A stretch of DNA of 64,000 nt from SSF14 sp046331245 (GCA_046331245.1 JAXLRH010000008.1:120579-184578), one strand, 5' to 3'; positions 17,921 through 26,761 are shown, counted from the first letter of the stretch. A program made the numbers and translations. The notes: generated by a model not told the origin, from the letters alone.

Positions 17921-19153
17921 CTACTCGTTGCGCAGTGCGTCGATCGGGGCGAGCCGTGCCGCACGGCTGGCGGGGTACACGCCGAACCCGACGCCGATGA
18001 CCATCGCGACGGCGATGGCGCCCAGCGACGCGGGGAGGGACAGGATCACGCTCGAACTGGTGAAGTGGGGGAGCGCCCACGCGCCGATCACGCCGACGAC
18101 GACCCCGAGCAGACCTCCCGCGAAGCCCAGCACGAGGGCCTCGATGAGGAACTGCCGCCGGATGTGTGCGGCCCGGGCGCCGAGGGCCTTGCGGAGCCCG
18201 ATCTCGTGGATCCGCTCGGTCACCGAGACGAGCATGATGTTCATGACCCCGATGCCGCCGACCAACAACGAGATGATGGCGATGCCGGCGAGCATCACCG
18301 TCATCGTGTTGTCGACGGTCGTGGCCGCGGTGAGGATCGACTCCTGCGTCGCAATCGAGAAGTCAGCGCTCGACGAGTTGGTGATGTGGTGGGTGTTGAG
18401 CAGGAGCGCGTTTGCCTCCTGGTAGGCGGCGGACAGCGTCTCGGCCGAGGTGGCCTTCACGTAGATCGCGCTCACGGAGTTGCGGTTGGTGCCGCCGATC
18501 AGCCGCTGCGTGTAGGTGCTGGCCGGCACGATCGCGAGGTCGTTGTTCGACGTCGCCTCCGACGAGCTGAGCTCGGCGAGGATTCCCACGACCGTGAGCT
18601 TTACGCCGTTGTAGCTCACGGTCTCGCCGACCGGGTTTCCGTTGGTGAAGAGCTCGCTCGCGGTGTCGGGCCCGAGCACCACCACGGCGGCGGCGTCGGC
18701 CTGGTCGGCGTCGGTGAGGAACCGGCCCGAGGTGACCTTGCGCGACCGCACGGTCTGCCAGCTCTTCGTCGTGCCGGTGAGGGTCGTGGTCCAGTTCGTG
18801 GTGCCCCGGACGAGCGACACCGACGACGTCGAGGTGCCGGCGACGGCGGAGATGTCGGGAGCGACGGCGCGCGACGAGAGCGACGCGACATCGGTCTCGG
18901 TGAGCGTCGACGCACTGCCGAAGCCGCCGCGGGTGCCGGTGCTCGACGTCGTGCTGCCGGGCGAGATCACGAGCAGGTTCGTGCCGAGCTCGTTGATCTG
19001 CTTGCGGATGTCGGCCTTCGCCCCCTGCCCGAGCCCCACGGTGAGCACCACGGCAGCGATGCCGATGAGGATGCCGAGCATGGTGAGGGCCGAGCGCAGC
19101 CGATGCGTGCGGACCGCCTCGGCGGCGGTGCGGAGGGTGTCGCGCCAGGTCAT
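17921..19153 (-). CDS. MacB/FtsX-family ABC transporter permease
   Basis: Membrane protein of 410 residues with one N-terminal helix (MLGILIGIAAVVLTVGLGQGA, about 25-46), a large extracytoplasmic domain (~50-285) and three C-terminal helices, the topology of MacB-type permeases. The conserved C-terminal segment GGIGVMNIMLVSVTERIHEIGLRKALGARAAHIRRQFLIEA is present. Such transporters work as mechanotransmitters moving lipids, peptides or drugs, or as envelope-stress modules; the cargo is unknown. The start shares ATGA with the stop of the ATPase gene. The ATPase, this permease and two adaptors form one operon. Confidence 0.9.
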   Translation of the reverse strand: MTWRDTLRTAAEAVRTHRLRSALTMLGILIGIAAVVLTVGLGQGAKADIRKQINELGTNLLVISPGSTTSSTGTRGGFGSASTLTETDVASLSSRAVAPDISAVAGTSTSSVSLVRGTTNWTTTLTGTTKSWQTVRSRKVTSGRFLTDADQADAAAVVVLGPDTASELFTNGNPVGETVSYNGVKLTVVGILAELSSSEATSNNDLAIVPASTYTQRLIGGTNRNSVSAIYVKATSAETLSAAYQEANALLLNTHHITNSSSADFSIATQESILTAATTVDNTMTVMLAGIAIISLLVGGIGVMNIMLVSVTERIHEIGLRKALGARAAHIRRQFLIEALVLGFAGGLLGVVVGVIGAWALPHFTSSSVILSLPASLGAIAVAMVIGVGFGVYPASRAARLAPIDALRNE

Positions 19154-19854
19154 GCGCCCGCCCTCGCCGGTTCGGGGGTCCACACGCGTCCGTCGCGCAC
19201 CTCGACCACGCGCTGGGCGCGAGCGGCGACGTCGTGCTCGTGGGTGATCAGCACGATCGTCCGGCCCTCGCCGTGCAGGTCCTCGAGCAGGCCGAGCACG
19301 TCCTCGGTCGACGCCGAGTCGAGGTTGCCGGTCGGCTCGTCGGCGAGGATGAGCGCGGGCTCGGTGACGAGGGCACGGGCGATCGCCACGCGCTGCTGCT
19401 GGCCGCCGGACAGCTCGCCGGGCGTGTGTCCGGCGCGGTCGGCGAGCCCGACCTTCTCGAGCGCCTCGTGCGCCCGCCGCCGCCGTTCCTCGCGGGGGAG
19501 TCCCGCGTAGACGAGCGGGAGCTCCACGTTGCGCCAGGCCGGCAGGTAGCCGAGCAGGTTGAACTGCTGGAACACGAACCCGATCAGCAGGTTCCGCACG
19601 TCGGACAGCTGGTTCTCGTCGAACGTCTGCACGTCGTGGCCGGAGAGCCGGAACACGCCCGACGTCGGCACGTCGAGACACCCGATGATGTGCATCAGCG
19701 TCGACTTGCCCGAGCCCGACGGCCCGGTGATCGCGACGAACTCGTTCTCTTCGATGCGGAGCGACACCGAGTCGAGCGCCTTCACCTGGATCGAACCGGC
19801 GGCGTACGTCTTCGCGACGTCGATGAGCTCGATGACCGCTCGATCGGCGCTCAC
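19150..19854 (-). CDS. MacB/LolD-type ABC transporter ATPase
   Basis: Cytosolic ATPase of 234 residues that drives the adjacent FtsX-type permease. Motifs: Walker A GPSGSGKST (37-45), LDVPTSG, Q-loop FVFQQFNLL, signature LSGGQQQRVAIARAL, Walker B LILADEPTGNLDS and H-loop THE, the usual LolD/MacB spelling. The GTG start (19854) shares GTGA with the stop of the first adaptor, and its own stop overlaps the permease start by ATGA, so stoichiometric expression is likely. Confidence 0.93.
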   Translation of the reverse strand: MSADRAVIELIDVAKTYAAGSIQVKALDSVSLRIEENEFVAITGPSGSGKSTLMHIIGCLDVPTSGVFRLSGHDVQTFDENQLSDVRNLLIGFVFQQFNLLGYLPAWRNVELPLVYAGLPREERRRRAHEALEKVGLADRAGHTPGELSGGQQQRVAIARALVTEPALILADEPTGNLDSASTEDVLGLLEDLHGEGRTIVLITHEHDVAARAQRVVEVRDGRVWTPEPARAGA

Positions 19855-21248
19855 GGCGTGCTGCCCCGGGTCGCCGTGGTCCCGCCGGTCCGGTTCGCGT
19901 TGCCGCCCCCGTTCGCGAACGCCGCGAAGGCCGCGGGCACCGAGACCACCACCTGATCGCCGGCCTTCAGGCCCGACGTGATCTCGGTGGATCCGTTCAG
20001 CGTCTCGCCGGTCGTCACCGTTCGGGTCTCGATCTTCCCGGTGGTCGTGCCGTCGACCGCCAGCCGCACCGTCGAGCCGTTCTGGTCGGTCGTGACGGCC
20101 CGGCTGTTGACCTGCACGACGTCGGCGCGCTGGCTGGTCGTGATGTCCGCCGTCACCGTGGAGCCGACGTAGATCTTGTCGGCCGCTGCGGTGAAGCCCA
20201 CCGTCACCTTGTACGTGGCCACGCCCGACGAGGCGCTCGCCACCTTGCTGACGGCGGTCACCGTGCCGGTTGCCGTCGCAGCGCTCGAGGCGGCCCCCGG
20301 CGCGCCGGTCGTGCCGTTGGTCGATCCGGTCGATCCGGTCGAGCCGCTGCCGGTGGATCGCGTGGTGGCGGTGCCGGTGCCGCCGCCGAACCCGCCGAAG
20401 CCACCGAAGCCACCGAACCGTCCGCTCCGGCCCGAGCTCGACGTGGTGACGGTGAGGGTGGCGCTCTGGCCGACCGCCACCTTGGAGATGTCGGAGCTGT
20501 CGACCGACACGTCGACGGTGAATCGCCCGCTGCTCACCACCTGGATCTGGGCGGTGGACGACGTGCCGGACGACGCCGCGTTGCTGTTCCCGCCGAGCCC
20601 GCCGGTGGAGGAACCGGAGCCGAGCGTGGAGGCGGACCGGCCCGATCCGCTGGCGGCCCCGGTCTGGGAGACGCCGCCGGTGCCGCTGCCCGCGAGCTGC
20701 TCGCCGACGGTGAGGTCGACCGATGCCACCGTGCCGTCGAACGTGGCGACGAGCTGGGCGCCGGCCAGCGCCTCCTTCGCCGACGCGAGCGAGTCGTTGG
20801 CCGTCGCGATCGACGAGATGTCGGCGGCGATCTGGGCGTCGGACGCGTCGGCGTCCTGGTCGTCGGCCAGCTTCGCCTCGGCGTCGGCGACGGTGGACTC
20901 GGCGCTCGTCACCTTGGCCTGGAGCTCGGCCGAGTCGAGCGTGGCGAGCACCTCGCCGGCGGTCACGGTGTCACCCGCAGCGACGTTGACGGCGGTCACC
21001 GTGCCCGCCGCGGTGAAGCTCAGGTCGTCGGTCTCCGCAGCGGCGACGGTGCCCTCTGCCGACACGGTCGCGTTCATGGGGCCGCTCGTCACCTGCACCA
21101 GCTGGTCGGCGGTGGCGCCGGCCGTCGTCACCGCTGTCGTGTCGTCCGTGCGGATGCCGAACCACCACACGGCGACGGCCACCACGGCGAGCGCCGGCAT
21201 GATCACGAAGGGGTGCAGGACACGTTGACGCAGGGATCGTCCGCTCAT
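19851..21248 (-). CDS. RND/HlyD-type periplasmic adaptor with Gly-rich insert
   Basis: First gene of the MacB-like operon, 465 residues. One TM (FVIMPALAVVAVAVWWFGI, 13-31), then two lipoyl-like half-motifs (LSFTAAGTVTAVNVAAGDTVTAGEVLATLDS and VATFDGTVASVDLTVGEQL) around an Asp/Ala-rich helical hairpin, then beta-barrel strands. A Gly/Ser/Thr-rich stretch with FGGFGGFGGFGGG (about 280-320) interrupts the barrel region and is encoded by 9-bp repeats. The tail has TTDQNGSTVRL and LKAGDQVVVSVP, typical adaptor endings. The ATG at 21248 is 7 nt after GACGAT, suggesting a leaderless mRNA from a regulator-controlled promoter just upstream. Confidence 0.88.
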   Translation of the reverse strand: MSGRSLRQRVLHPFVIMPALAVVAVAVWWFGIRTDDTTAVTTAGATADQLVQVTSGPMNATVSAEGTVAAAETDDLSFTAAGTVTAVNVAAGDTVTAGEVLATLDSAELQAKVTSAESTVADAEAKLADDQDADASDAQIAADISSIATANDSLASAKEALAGAQLVATFDGTVASVDLTVGEQLAGSGTGGVSQTGAASGSGRSASTLGSGSSTGGLGGNSNAASSGTSSTAQIQVVSSGRFTVDVSVDSSDISKVAVGQSATLTVTTSSSGRSGRFGGFGGFGGFGGGTGTATTRSTGSGSTGSTGSTNGTTGAPGAASSAATATGTVTAVSKVASASSGVATYKVTVGFTAAADKIYVGSTVTADITTSQRADVVQVNSRAVTTDQNGSTVRLAVDGTTTGKIETRTVTTGETLNGSTEITSGLKAGDQVVVSVPAAFAAFANGGGNANRTGGTTATRGSTP

Positions 21249-21251
21249 GTG

Positions 21252-21289
21252 GTCATCGTCGGGGGCGAACCTCAGAATCGCCTCCGAAT
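21252..21289 (-). promoter_or_regulatory. Predicted response-regulator-activated promoter of the adaptor/ABC operon
   Basis: On the minus strand, two 11-bp direct repeats ATTCGGAGGCG and ATTCTGAGGTT (8 of 11 identical; 21279-21289 and 21268-21278) end 7 nt before the -10-like GACGAT (21255-21260), which is itself 7 nt before the ATG. An 11-bp repeat at the -35 position is the usual OmpR/PhoB-type arrangement. CTGAGGTTCG, five bases, GACGATGAC recurs at 23822-23845. Confidence 0.6.
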
Positions 21290-21332
21290 GGCCTGGTGAT
21301 CACCGGAGAGTCTCACCCCGGGGGCGAGGCGA

Positions 21333-22772
21333 TCAGGCGGGCGCGGGGGCGGTCGCGGCTCGGGGCAGGCGGATCCGGAAGCACGCGCCGCCGTCGGGCT
21401 CGTTGGCGACGGTGACGGTGCCGTCGTGCTCGTCGGCGATCGCCGACACGATGGCCAGGCCGAGACCGGTGCCCGAGCCGACCCGGGCGCTGTCGGCGCG
21501 CCAGAAGCGGTCGAACGCGTGGGCGAGGGCGACGTCGTCGAGCCCCGACCCGTGGTCACGCACCGTCACCACGGCGTCGTCGCCGTCCACCGCCGCGCCC
21601 ACCTCGATCGGGGTGCCGGGGGGCGTGTGGCGCAGGGCGTTGGTAACGAGGTTGGCGATGGCCTGGCGGAGGTGGTCGCGGTCGCCGTTGATCACCACCG
21701 GCTCGGGCGCCACCAGTGTCACGGCGCGATCGGGGGCGGTCGCCGATGCGTCGCTGCAGGCGTCGGCGGCGAGCACGGCGAGGTCGACGTCGACGCGCTC
21801 GGGCGGCCGGGTCTCGTCGAGGCGGGCGAGCAGCAGGAGCTCCTCCACCAGCACCTTCATGCGGTCGGACTCCTCCTCGATGCGACGCAGGATCACCGCG
21901 AGCTTGGCGCGGTCCTCGGCGGCGCCCATGCGGAACAGCTCGGCGAACCCCTGGATCGAGGTGAGCGGCGTGCGGAGCTCGTGCGATGCGTCGGCGAGGA
22001 ACTGGCGGAGCCGCTGCTCGGTCGCGTCGCGCTCGCGGAACGCCTGCTCGATCTCGGCGAGCATCGTGTTCAACGCGAGCCCGAGCTGGCCGACCTCCGT
22101 CTGGCTGTCCGACGGGCTGACGCGCTCGGCGAGGTTGCCCGACGTGATCGAGCTCGCCGAGTTCGCCATCTGCTCGAGCGGTCGGAGCCCACGACGGAGG
22201 ATGAGCCAGGAGCCGGCGCCCAGCAGCGCCAGCAACCCGGCGGCCGACAGCACCTCGATGACGATGAGGCGGTTGAGTGGACCCGACACCTCGGTGAGTG
22301 GGACGGCGATGATGCTGGTCGTGCCGGTGAAGCGGTCCGGGCCCATCACCAGCACGCGCCAGTCGCCGGAACCCGTGGCCGACGAGACCGTGAGGAAGAC
22401 CCCGTGCCCCGACGACGACGTGAGGTGCGCGGGCAGGTCGGGCGTGGCGGTTGCGCCGAGGATGGTGCCGGTGCCGAGGACGTCGTCGTTCCCGTCGCGG
22501 ATCTCCACGTAGGTGTCGGGGGCCAGCGCCGTCGGCGGCCCGTTGGGGCCGTCGCCGCTGGAGCGGTTGGGCGTGTCGAACCCGAAGCCGCCGCCGAGAC
22601 CGAGCTCGGTGCGGAGCCGCGCCGTCGCGAACGGCGCCGCGGAGCGGAGGCGTTCGTCGAGCCGCTGGTACTGCGAGCGTGCGTAGAACGACGTCATCAC
22701 CACGCCGAACGTGGACAGCCCGACGGTGAGCATCAGGACGAGCGCCACGACGAGGCGGAGGCGGAGCGTCAT
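21333..22772 (-). CDS. Sensor histidine kinase
   Basis: Membrane kinase of 479 residues: TM1 (8-28), an extracytoplasmic sensor (~30-165) with a Gly/Asn/Pro-rich loop, TM2 (~168-193), HAMP, a dimerisation helix with the phospho-accepting His264 in SHELRTP, and an ATPase domain with DHLRQAIANLVTNALRH (N box), DHGSGL (G1) and GTGLGLAI (G2). It would phosphorylate the divergent OmpR-type regulator. ATG 22772 begins right before TM1; an earlier ATG at 22913 would add a 47-residue Arg-rich head and cannot be excluded. It lies 84 bp upstream of the adaptor/ABC operon in the same direction, suggesting that it senses the envelope state that operon handles. Confidence 0.9.
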   Translation of the reverse strand: MTLRLRLVVALVLMLTVGLSTFGVVMTSFYARSQYQRLDERLRSAAPFATARLRTELGLGGGFGFDTPNRSSGDGPNGPPTALAPDTYVEIRDGNDDVLGTGTILGATATPDLPAHLTSSSGHGVFLTVSSATGSGDWRVLVMGPDRFTGTTSIIAVPLTEVSGPLNRLIVIEVLSAAGLLALLGAGSWLILRRGLRPLEQMANSASSITSGNLAERVSPSDSQTEVGQLGLALNTMLAEIEQAFRERDATEQRLRQFLADASHELRTPLTSIQGFAELFRMGAAEDRAKLAVILRRIEEESDRMKVLVEELLLLARLDETRPPERVDVDLAVLAADACSDASATAPDRAVTLVAPEPVVINGDRDHLRQAIANLVTNALRHTPPGTPIEVGAAVDGDDAVVTVRDHGSGLDDVALAHAFDRFWRADSARVGSGTGLGLAIVSAIADEHDGTVTVANEPDGGACFRIRLPRAATAPAPA

Positions 22773-22960
22773 GCGCGGACGGCGACGTCGGCCGCGTCGG
22801 CGGCCCTCACCGGACCGGTCCTCCGACTCGTGTGCGTGATCCGTGCATGGGACAGCATTGTGTCCCAAGTCGGGCGACGTGGCGTCGATCGAGGTACGGG
22901 CCAGCAGGCTCATGGCTCCACCTTCGACCCCGATCCTCCGTGTCCGCCGTGGTGATTCTT

Positions 22961-23039
22961 GGAGTTCGCTGGGAGTTGCGCCCGGTTCGTAAGAAGTGCG
23001 GAAGATGCGCGCCGCGTCGGTCCGATCGTGGGTAACGAT
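22961..23039 (+). promoter_or_regulatory. Control region of the response-regulator gene
   Basis: GGAGTT is repeated with an 11-bp period (22961-22966 and 22972-22977), suggesting an OmpR-family site and autoregulation. AACGAT at 23034-23039 ends 7 nt before the GTG at 23046, consistent with a leaderless start. Confidence 0.4.
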
Positions 23040-23045
23040 GGCGCC

Positions 23046-23783
23046 GTGGCAACTTCACCCCCTCACTCCGCATCCGGGCACCAGCCGTTCGTCCTCGTGG
23101 TCGACGACGAGGAGCACATCAGCGAGATGGTCGCGATGGGCCTCGGCTTCAACGGCTTCGAGACCGAGCGCGCCAGCTCGGGACGCGGCGCCCTCGACGC
23201 GATCGCCAAACGCCGTCCCGACCTCGTCGTGCTCGACGTGATGCTTCCCGACCTCGACGGGTTCGAGGTGGCGCGCCGCCTCCGCCAGGCCGAGGGTGCC
23301 GGCACTCGGGTTCCCGTGATCTTCCTCACGGCCCGGGACACGACGAGCGACAAGGTGGAGGGCCTGCGCCTCGGCAGCGACGACTACGTCACCAAGCCGT
23401 TCAGCATCGAGGAGCTGATCGAACGGGTGAAGGCGGTGCTGCGCCGATCGAGCGGTGCAGGGCCGGGGGAGCAGAAGCTGAGCTACGCCGACCTCGATCT
23501 CGACGAGGAGACCCGCGACGTGTGGCGTGCCGGCCATCTGATCGAGCTGACGCCCACCGAGTACAAGCTGCTGCACTACCTGCTCGCCAACGCCCGCCGG
23601 GTGCTCACCCGCGACCAGATCCTCGAGCAGGTGTGGGACTACACGTTCGCCGGCAACGCCAGCGTCCTGGAGACGTACATCAGCTACCTGCGCCACAAGA
23701 TCGACGCGTTCGAACCACCGCTGATCCACACGGTGCGCGGCGTCGGGTACAGCCTGCGCCTGCCGCCGGGCCACGAGGCCTGA
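23046..23783 (+). CDS. OmpR/PhoB-family response regulator
   Basis: DNA-binding regulator of 245 residues. The receiver domain (~15-130) has the acidic pair DDE near 22-24, the phosphorylated aspartate Asp64 in VVLDVMLPD, and the conserved Lys in DDYVTKPF. The C-terminal winged helix carries LTPTEYKLLHYLLANARRVLTRDQILEQVWD and TYISYLRHKID. It is transcribed away from the sensor kinase, an uncommon split arrangement for a cognate pair. Likely targets are the two promoters sharing the CTGAGGTTCG element on either side of it. The GTG at 23046 is preferred over a longer reading because the receiver domain starts soon after and a -10 lies 7 nt before. Confidence 0.9.
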   Translation: MATSPPHSASGHQPFVLVVDDEEHISEMVAMGLGFNGFETERASSGRGALDAIAKRRPDLVVLDVMLPDLDGFEVARRLRQAEGAGTRVPVIFLTARDTTSDKVEGLRLGSDDYVTKPFSIEELIERVKAVLRRSSGAGPGEQKLSYADLDLDEETRDVWRAGHLIELTPTEYKLLHYLLANARRVLTRDQILEQVWDYTFAGNASVLETYISYLRHKIDAFEPPLIHTVRGVGYSLRLPPGHEA

Positions 23784-23821
23784 GAAGTCGGCGGAAGCGC
23801 CCAGCCGATCCCCAGCGTTTC

Positions 23822-23845
23822 CTGAGGTTCGGGGTGGACGATGAC
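23822..23845 (+). promoter_or_regulatory. Predicted response-regulator-activated promoter of the DUF5666-like gene
   Basis: CTGAGGTTCG (23822-23831), five bases, GACGATGAC (23837-23845) is the same element, in the same spacing, as in front of the adaptor/ABC operon. GACGAT (23837-23842) would serve as -10, with transcription starting near 23849 and AGGAG about 8 nt before the ATG at 23886. Confidence 0.6.
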
Positions 23846-23885
23846 GGGTGGCGCAGAGTCGCGCCGGTGAACCCAGGAGTGAGCG

Positions 23886-24881
23886 ATGAGCGACGTGTCC
23901 CCGACCGGCACCGACACGACCGGTGCCGAGACGAGCGCCCCCGAGACGAACGGTCCCGGGGCGAAGGTGTGGATCCTGTCCGGAGTGGGCGCGATCGTGA
24001 TCGCGGCCGTGGCGATCGTCGGCATCAAGGCGGCGACGGCGTCGAGCACCGACACCGTGTCGAGCAGCGGTGCGCCCACGGGCAACGGCTCCGGGAACGG
24101 CGGGTACGGCTTCCCCGGCGGCGGTGGGTTCGGTGGACGCGGCGCGTTCGGCACGATCTCGTCGATCGACGGTTCGAAGATCACGGTGAAGGACCGCGAC
24201 GGCGCGACCTCGGTGGTGGTCACCACCAAGTCGACCACGGTGACGAGCTCCGACGCTGCCACGTTGGCCGACGTGAAGGCCGGTGACCACGTCCGCGTCA
24301 TCGGCACCGGCACCGAGACGGCCATCGCCGCCGAGCGGGTGATCGACAGCGGCGACGTCGCCCCGTCGACCGACGGCCCCGGCAACGGTCGGGGATTCCC
24401 CGGGGGTGCGCCGCCTGCGGGCGCCTTCCCCAACGGCGAGGCGCCGAACGGGCAGGGCTTCCCGAACGGCCAGGCGCCGAACGGGCAGGGGTTCCCCGGG
24501 GGCGACGACGGCCGGGTGTTCGCCTCCGGCGTGGTCGCCTCCGTCGAGGGCTCCACGATCACCGTCACGACCGACGCCGGTGCCACCGCGACGGTCACCG
24601 TCGCCGACGGCGCCTCGATCACCAGGACCTCCGCGATCTCGGTGTCCGACCTGAAGGCCGGCGACACGATCAGCGCCCGCGGTGAGACGAGCAACGGCAC
24701 CGTCACGGCGACCGCGATCACCAAGGGCGAGCTCGGGTTCGGTCGCGGTGGGTTCGGCAACGGCGGTGCTCCCGGAGCGGGCGGTGCCCCCGGAGCGGGC
24801 GGTGCCCCCGGAGCGGGCAACTCCGGAGCGCCCGGTGCCGGCAACTCCGGTGCCCCCGGCGCACCGGGCGCCGGCGGCTAG
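23886..24881 (+). CDS. Membrane-anchored Gly-rich protein with two DUF5666-like domains
   Basis: Protein of 331 residues: a 26-residue polar head, one TM (VWILSGVGAIVIAAVAIVGI, 28-47), a Gly-rich spacer, a first DUF5666-like beta domain (~85-152; GTISSIDGSKITVKDRDGA), an Asn/Gly/Pro-rich spacer with an 11-residue repeat (NGEAPNGQGFP/NGQAPNGQGFP), a second such domain (~210-283; GVVASVEGSTITVTTDAGA), and a GAPGAG-rich tail. It should sit outside the membrane. The domain is common near kinase/regulator pairs and efflux adaptors but has no known activity. ATG 23886 has AGGAG upstream. Its stop and that of the convergent exporter gene share the bases CTAG. Confidence 0.75.
   Translation: MSDVSPTGTDTTGAETSAPETNGPGAKVWILSGVGAIVIAAVAIVGIKAATASSTDTVSSSGAPTGNGSGNGGYGFPGGGGFGGRGAFGTISSIDGSKITVKDRDGATSVVVTTKSTTVTSSDAATLADVKAGDHVRVIGTGTETAIAAERVIDSGDVAPSTDGPGNGRGFPGGAPPAGAFPNGEAPNGQGFPNGQAPNGQGFPGGDDGRVFASGVVASVEGSTITVTTDAGATATVTVADGASITRTSAISVSDLKAGDTISARGETSNGTVTATAITKGELGFGRGGFGNGGAPGAGGAPGAGGAPGAGNSGAPGAGNSGAPGAPGAGG
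24431..24497 (+). repeat. Coding tandem repeat, 33-bp unit x2
   Basis: Two 33-bp units encode NGEAPNGQGFP and NGQAPNGQGFP in the spacer between the DUF5666-like domains. Confidence 0.8.
24762..24875 (+). repeat. Coding tandem repeat, 18-bp unit (GGAPGA)
   Basis: Three near-identical 18-bp units (24762-24779, 24780-24797, 24798-24815) encode GGAPGA, followed by two GNSGAPGA-type units. Likely to vary in copy number. Confidence 0.8.
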
Positions 24882-26761
24882 GCCACCTCGGCGGCCGGCG
24901 CGGCGAACTGGGCGTTGTAGAGCCGGGCGTACGCGCCGTTCGCGGCGAGCAGCTCGTCGTGGTTGCCCTGCTCGACGATGCGACCCGCCTCCATCACGAG
25001 GATGGTGTCGGCGTCGCGGATCGTCGACAGGCGGTGGGCGATCACGAAGCTGGTGCGCTGCGAGCGCAAGGCCGCCATGGCGCTCTGGATGAGCACCTCG
25101 GTGCGGGTGTCGACGGAGCTCGTCGCCTCGTCGAGGATCAGGATCGCCGGATCGGCCAGGAAGGCTCGGGCGATCGTGAGCAGCTGCTTCTCGCCGGCCG
25201 ACACGGTGCCGCCCTCGTCGTCGATGCGGGTGTCGTAGCCGTCGGGGAGCGAGTGCACGAACCGGTCGACGTAGGTCGCCTTCGCCGCCTGCATGATCTG
25301 CTCCTCGGTGGCGTCGAGGTTGCCGTACGCGATGTTCTCGCGGATCGTCCCGCCGAACAGCCAGGTGTCCTGCAGCACCATGCCGATCTCGGAGCGGAGC
25401 TGCTCCCGCGGCATCTTCGCGATGTCGCGACCGTCGAGCAGGATGCGCCCACGGTCGAGCTCGTAGAAGCGCATGATGAGGTTCACGAGCGTGGTCTTGC
25501 CGGCGCCGGTGGGGCCGACGATCGCGACCGTCTGACCGGGCTCGGCAACGAGCGACAGGTCGTCGATGAGCGGGTTCTCGGGGTCGTACGAGAACGAGAT
25601 GTGCTCGAACTCGACGCGGCCGCGCACCTCGGCGTCGCGGCCCGCCGTGTCCTCCTCGCGCTCCTGCTCCGGGGCGTCGAGCAGTTCGAACACCCGCTCG
25701 GCCGACGCGACGCCCGACTGGAACACGTTCACCATCGACGCCACCTGCGTGAGCGGCATCGTGAACTGGCGGGAGTACTGGATGAAGGCCTGCACGTCGC
25801 CGAGCGACAGCGCGCCCGACGCGACGCGCACGCCGCCCACGACGGCGATGACGACGTAGTTGAGGTTGCCGAGGAACATCATCGCCGGCTGGATGACGCC
25901 GGAGATGAACTGGGCGCCGAACCCGGCGTTGAACAGCTCCTCGTTCTTCGTGCCGAAGCGGGCCTCGACGTCGGCCTGGCGGCCGAACACCTTCACCAAG
26001 TTGTGGCCGGTGAACGCCTCCTCCACCTGCGCGTTCAGGGCGCCGGTGTGGGCCCACTGGGCGATGAACTTCTGCTTCGAGCGGCTGGTGATCGCCCGCA
26101 TCATGTACAGCGACACGGGGATGGTCACGAGTGCCACGAGCGCGAGCAGCGGCGAGATGACGATCATCATCACGAGCACGCCGATGAGGCTGAGCACCGA
26201 CGTCAGCAGCTGGCTCAGCGTCTGCTGGAGGCTCTGCGCCACGTTGTCGATGTCGTTCGTGACGCGGCTGAGCATGTCGCCGCGAGGCTGGCCGTCGACG
26301 TAGCTCAACGGGAGGCGGTGCAGCTTGTCCTCGACCTCGCCGCGCAGGCGCATCATCGTGCGCTGCACGACGCCCGCGAGGAGGAGCCCCTGCAACCACT
26401 GCAGGAGCGCCGACGCGACGTAGATGCCCAGCGCGGCGAACAGCACGTGGTGCAGGTCGGTGAAGTCGATGCCGGGGCCCCCGCGGAACCGGCTGAGGAT
26501 GCCCTTGAACAGCACGTCCGTGCCGTGGCCGAGCACCTTCGGGCCGATCACGGAGAGCGTCACGCTCGCGACCGCGAGGCCGAGCACCAGCACGACGCCC
26601 GGTCGCTCGGGAGCGAGGCGGGTGAGCAGGCGCCGGGTGGAGCCCTTGAAGTCCTTCGACTTCTCGGCGGGCATGCCCATGCCCATGCGGGGCCCGGCCG
26701 CCTGGCGGGCCTGCGCCTGTGCCGACTGCTGCGGTACGACTGGCTGGTCGTCGTCGCTCAT
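24878..26761 (-). CDS. ABC exporter half-transporter, subunit 2 (catalytic Walker B, degenerate signature)
   Basis: Half-transporter of 627 residues: a Gln/Ala/Met-rich N-terminal tail (~1-45), six TM helices (~60-340) and an ATPase domain. Walker A GPTGAGKTT, Q-loop VLQDTWLFGG, Walker B ILILDEATSSVD with catalytic Glu, H-loop IAHRLSTI. The signature reads VSAGEKQ instead of LSGGQ. Together with the partner's DD Walker B this makes one composite ATP site degenerate, as in heterodimeric exporters of the TM287/288 and BmrCD kind. The start ATG shares its last base region with the partner's stop (TGATG), so the pair is coupled. The substrate is probably a drug or lipid-like compound, given the TetR regulator. 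Confidence 0.93.
   Translation of the reverse strand: MSDDDQPVVPQQSAQAQARQAAGPRMGMGMPAEKSKDFKGSTRRLLTRLAPERPGVVLVLGLAVASVTLSVIGPKVLGHGTDVLFKGILSRFRGGPGIDFTDLHHVLFAALGIYVASALLQWLQGLLLAGVVQRTMMRLRGEVEDKLHRLPLSYVDGQPRGDMLSRVTNDIDNVAQSLQQTLSQLLTSVLSLIGVLVMMIVISPLLALVALVTIPVSLYMMRAITSRSKQKFIAQWAHTGALNAQVEEAFTGHNLVKVFGRQADVEARFGTKNEELFNAGFGAQFISGVIQPAMMFLGNLNYVVIAVVGGVRVASGALSLGDVQAFIQYSRQFTMPLTQVASMVNVFQSGVASAERVFELLDAPEQEREEDTAGRDAEVRGRVEFEHISFSYDPENPLIDDLSLVAEPGQTVAIVGPTGAGKTTLVNLIMRFYELDRGRILLDGRDIAKMPREQLRSEIGMVLQDTWLFGGTIRENIAYGNLDATEEQIMQAAKATYVDRFVHSLPDGYDTRIDDEGGTVSAGEKQLLTIARAFLADPAILILDEATSSVDTRTEVLIQSAMAALRSQRTSFVIAHRLSTIRDADTILVMEAGRIVEQGNHDELLAANGAYARLYNAQFAAPAAEVA

Noticed and set aside
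23055..26399. Long minus-strand open frame across regulator, DUF5666-like gene and exporter
   Set aside because: Low-complexity Arg/Pro/Ala translation; real genes with clear motifs occupy the other frames.
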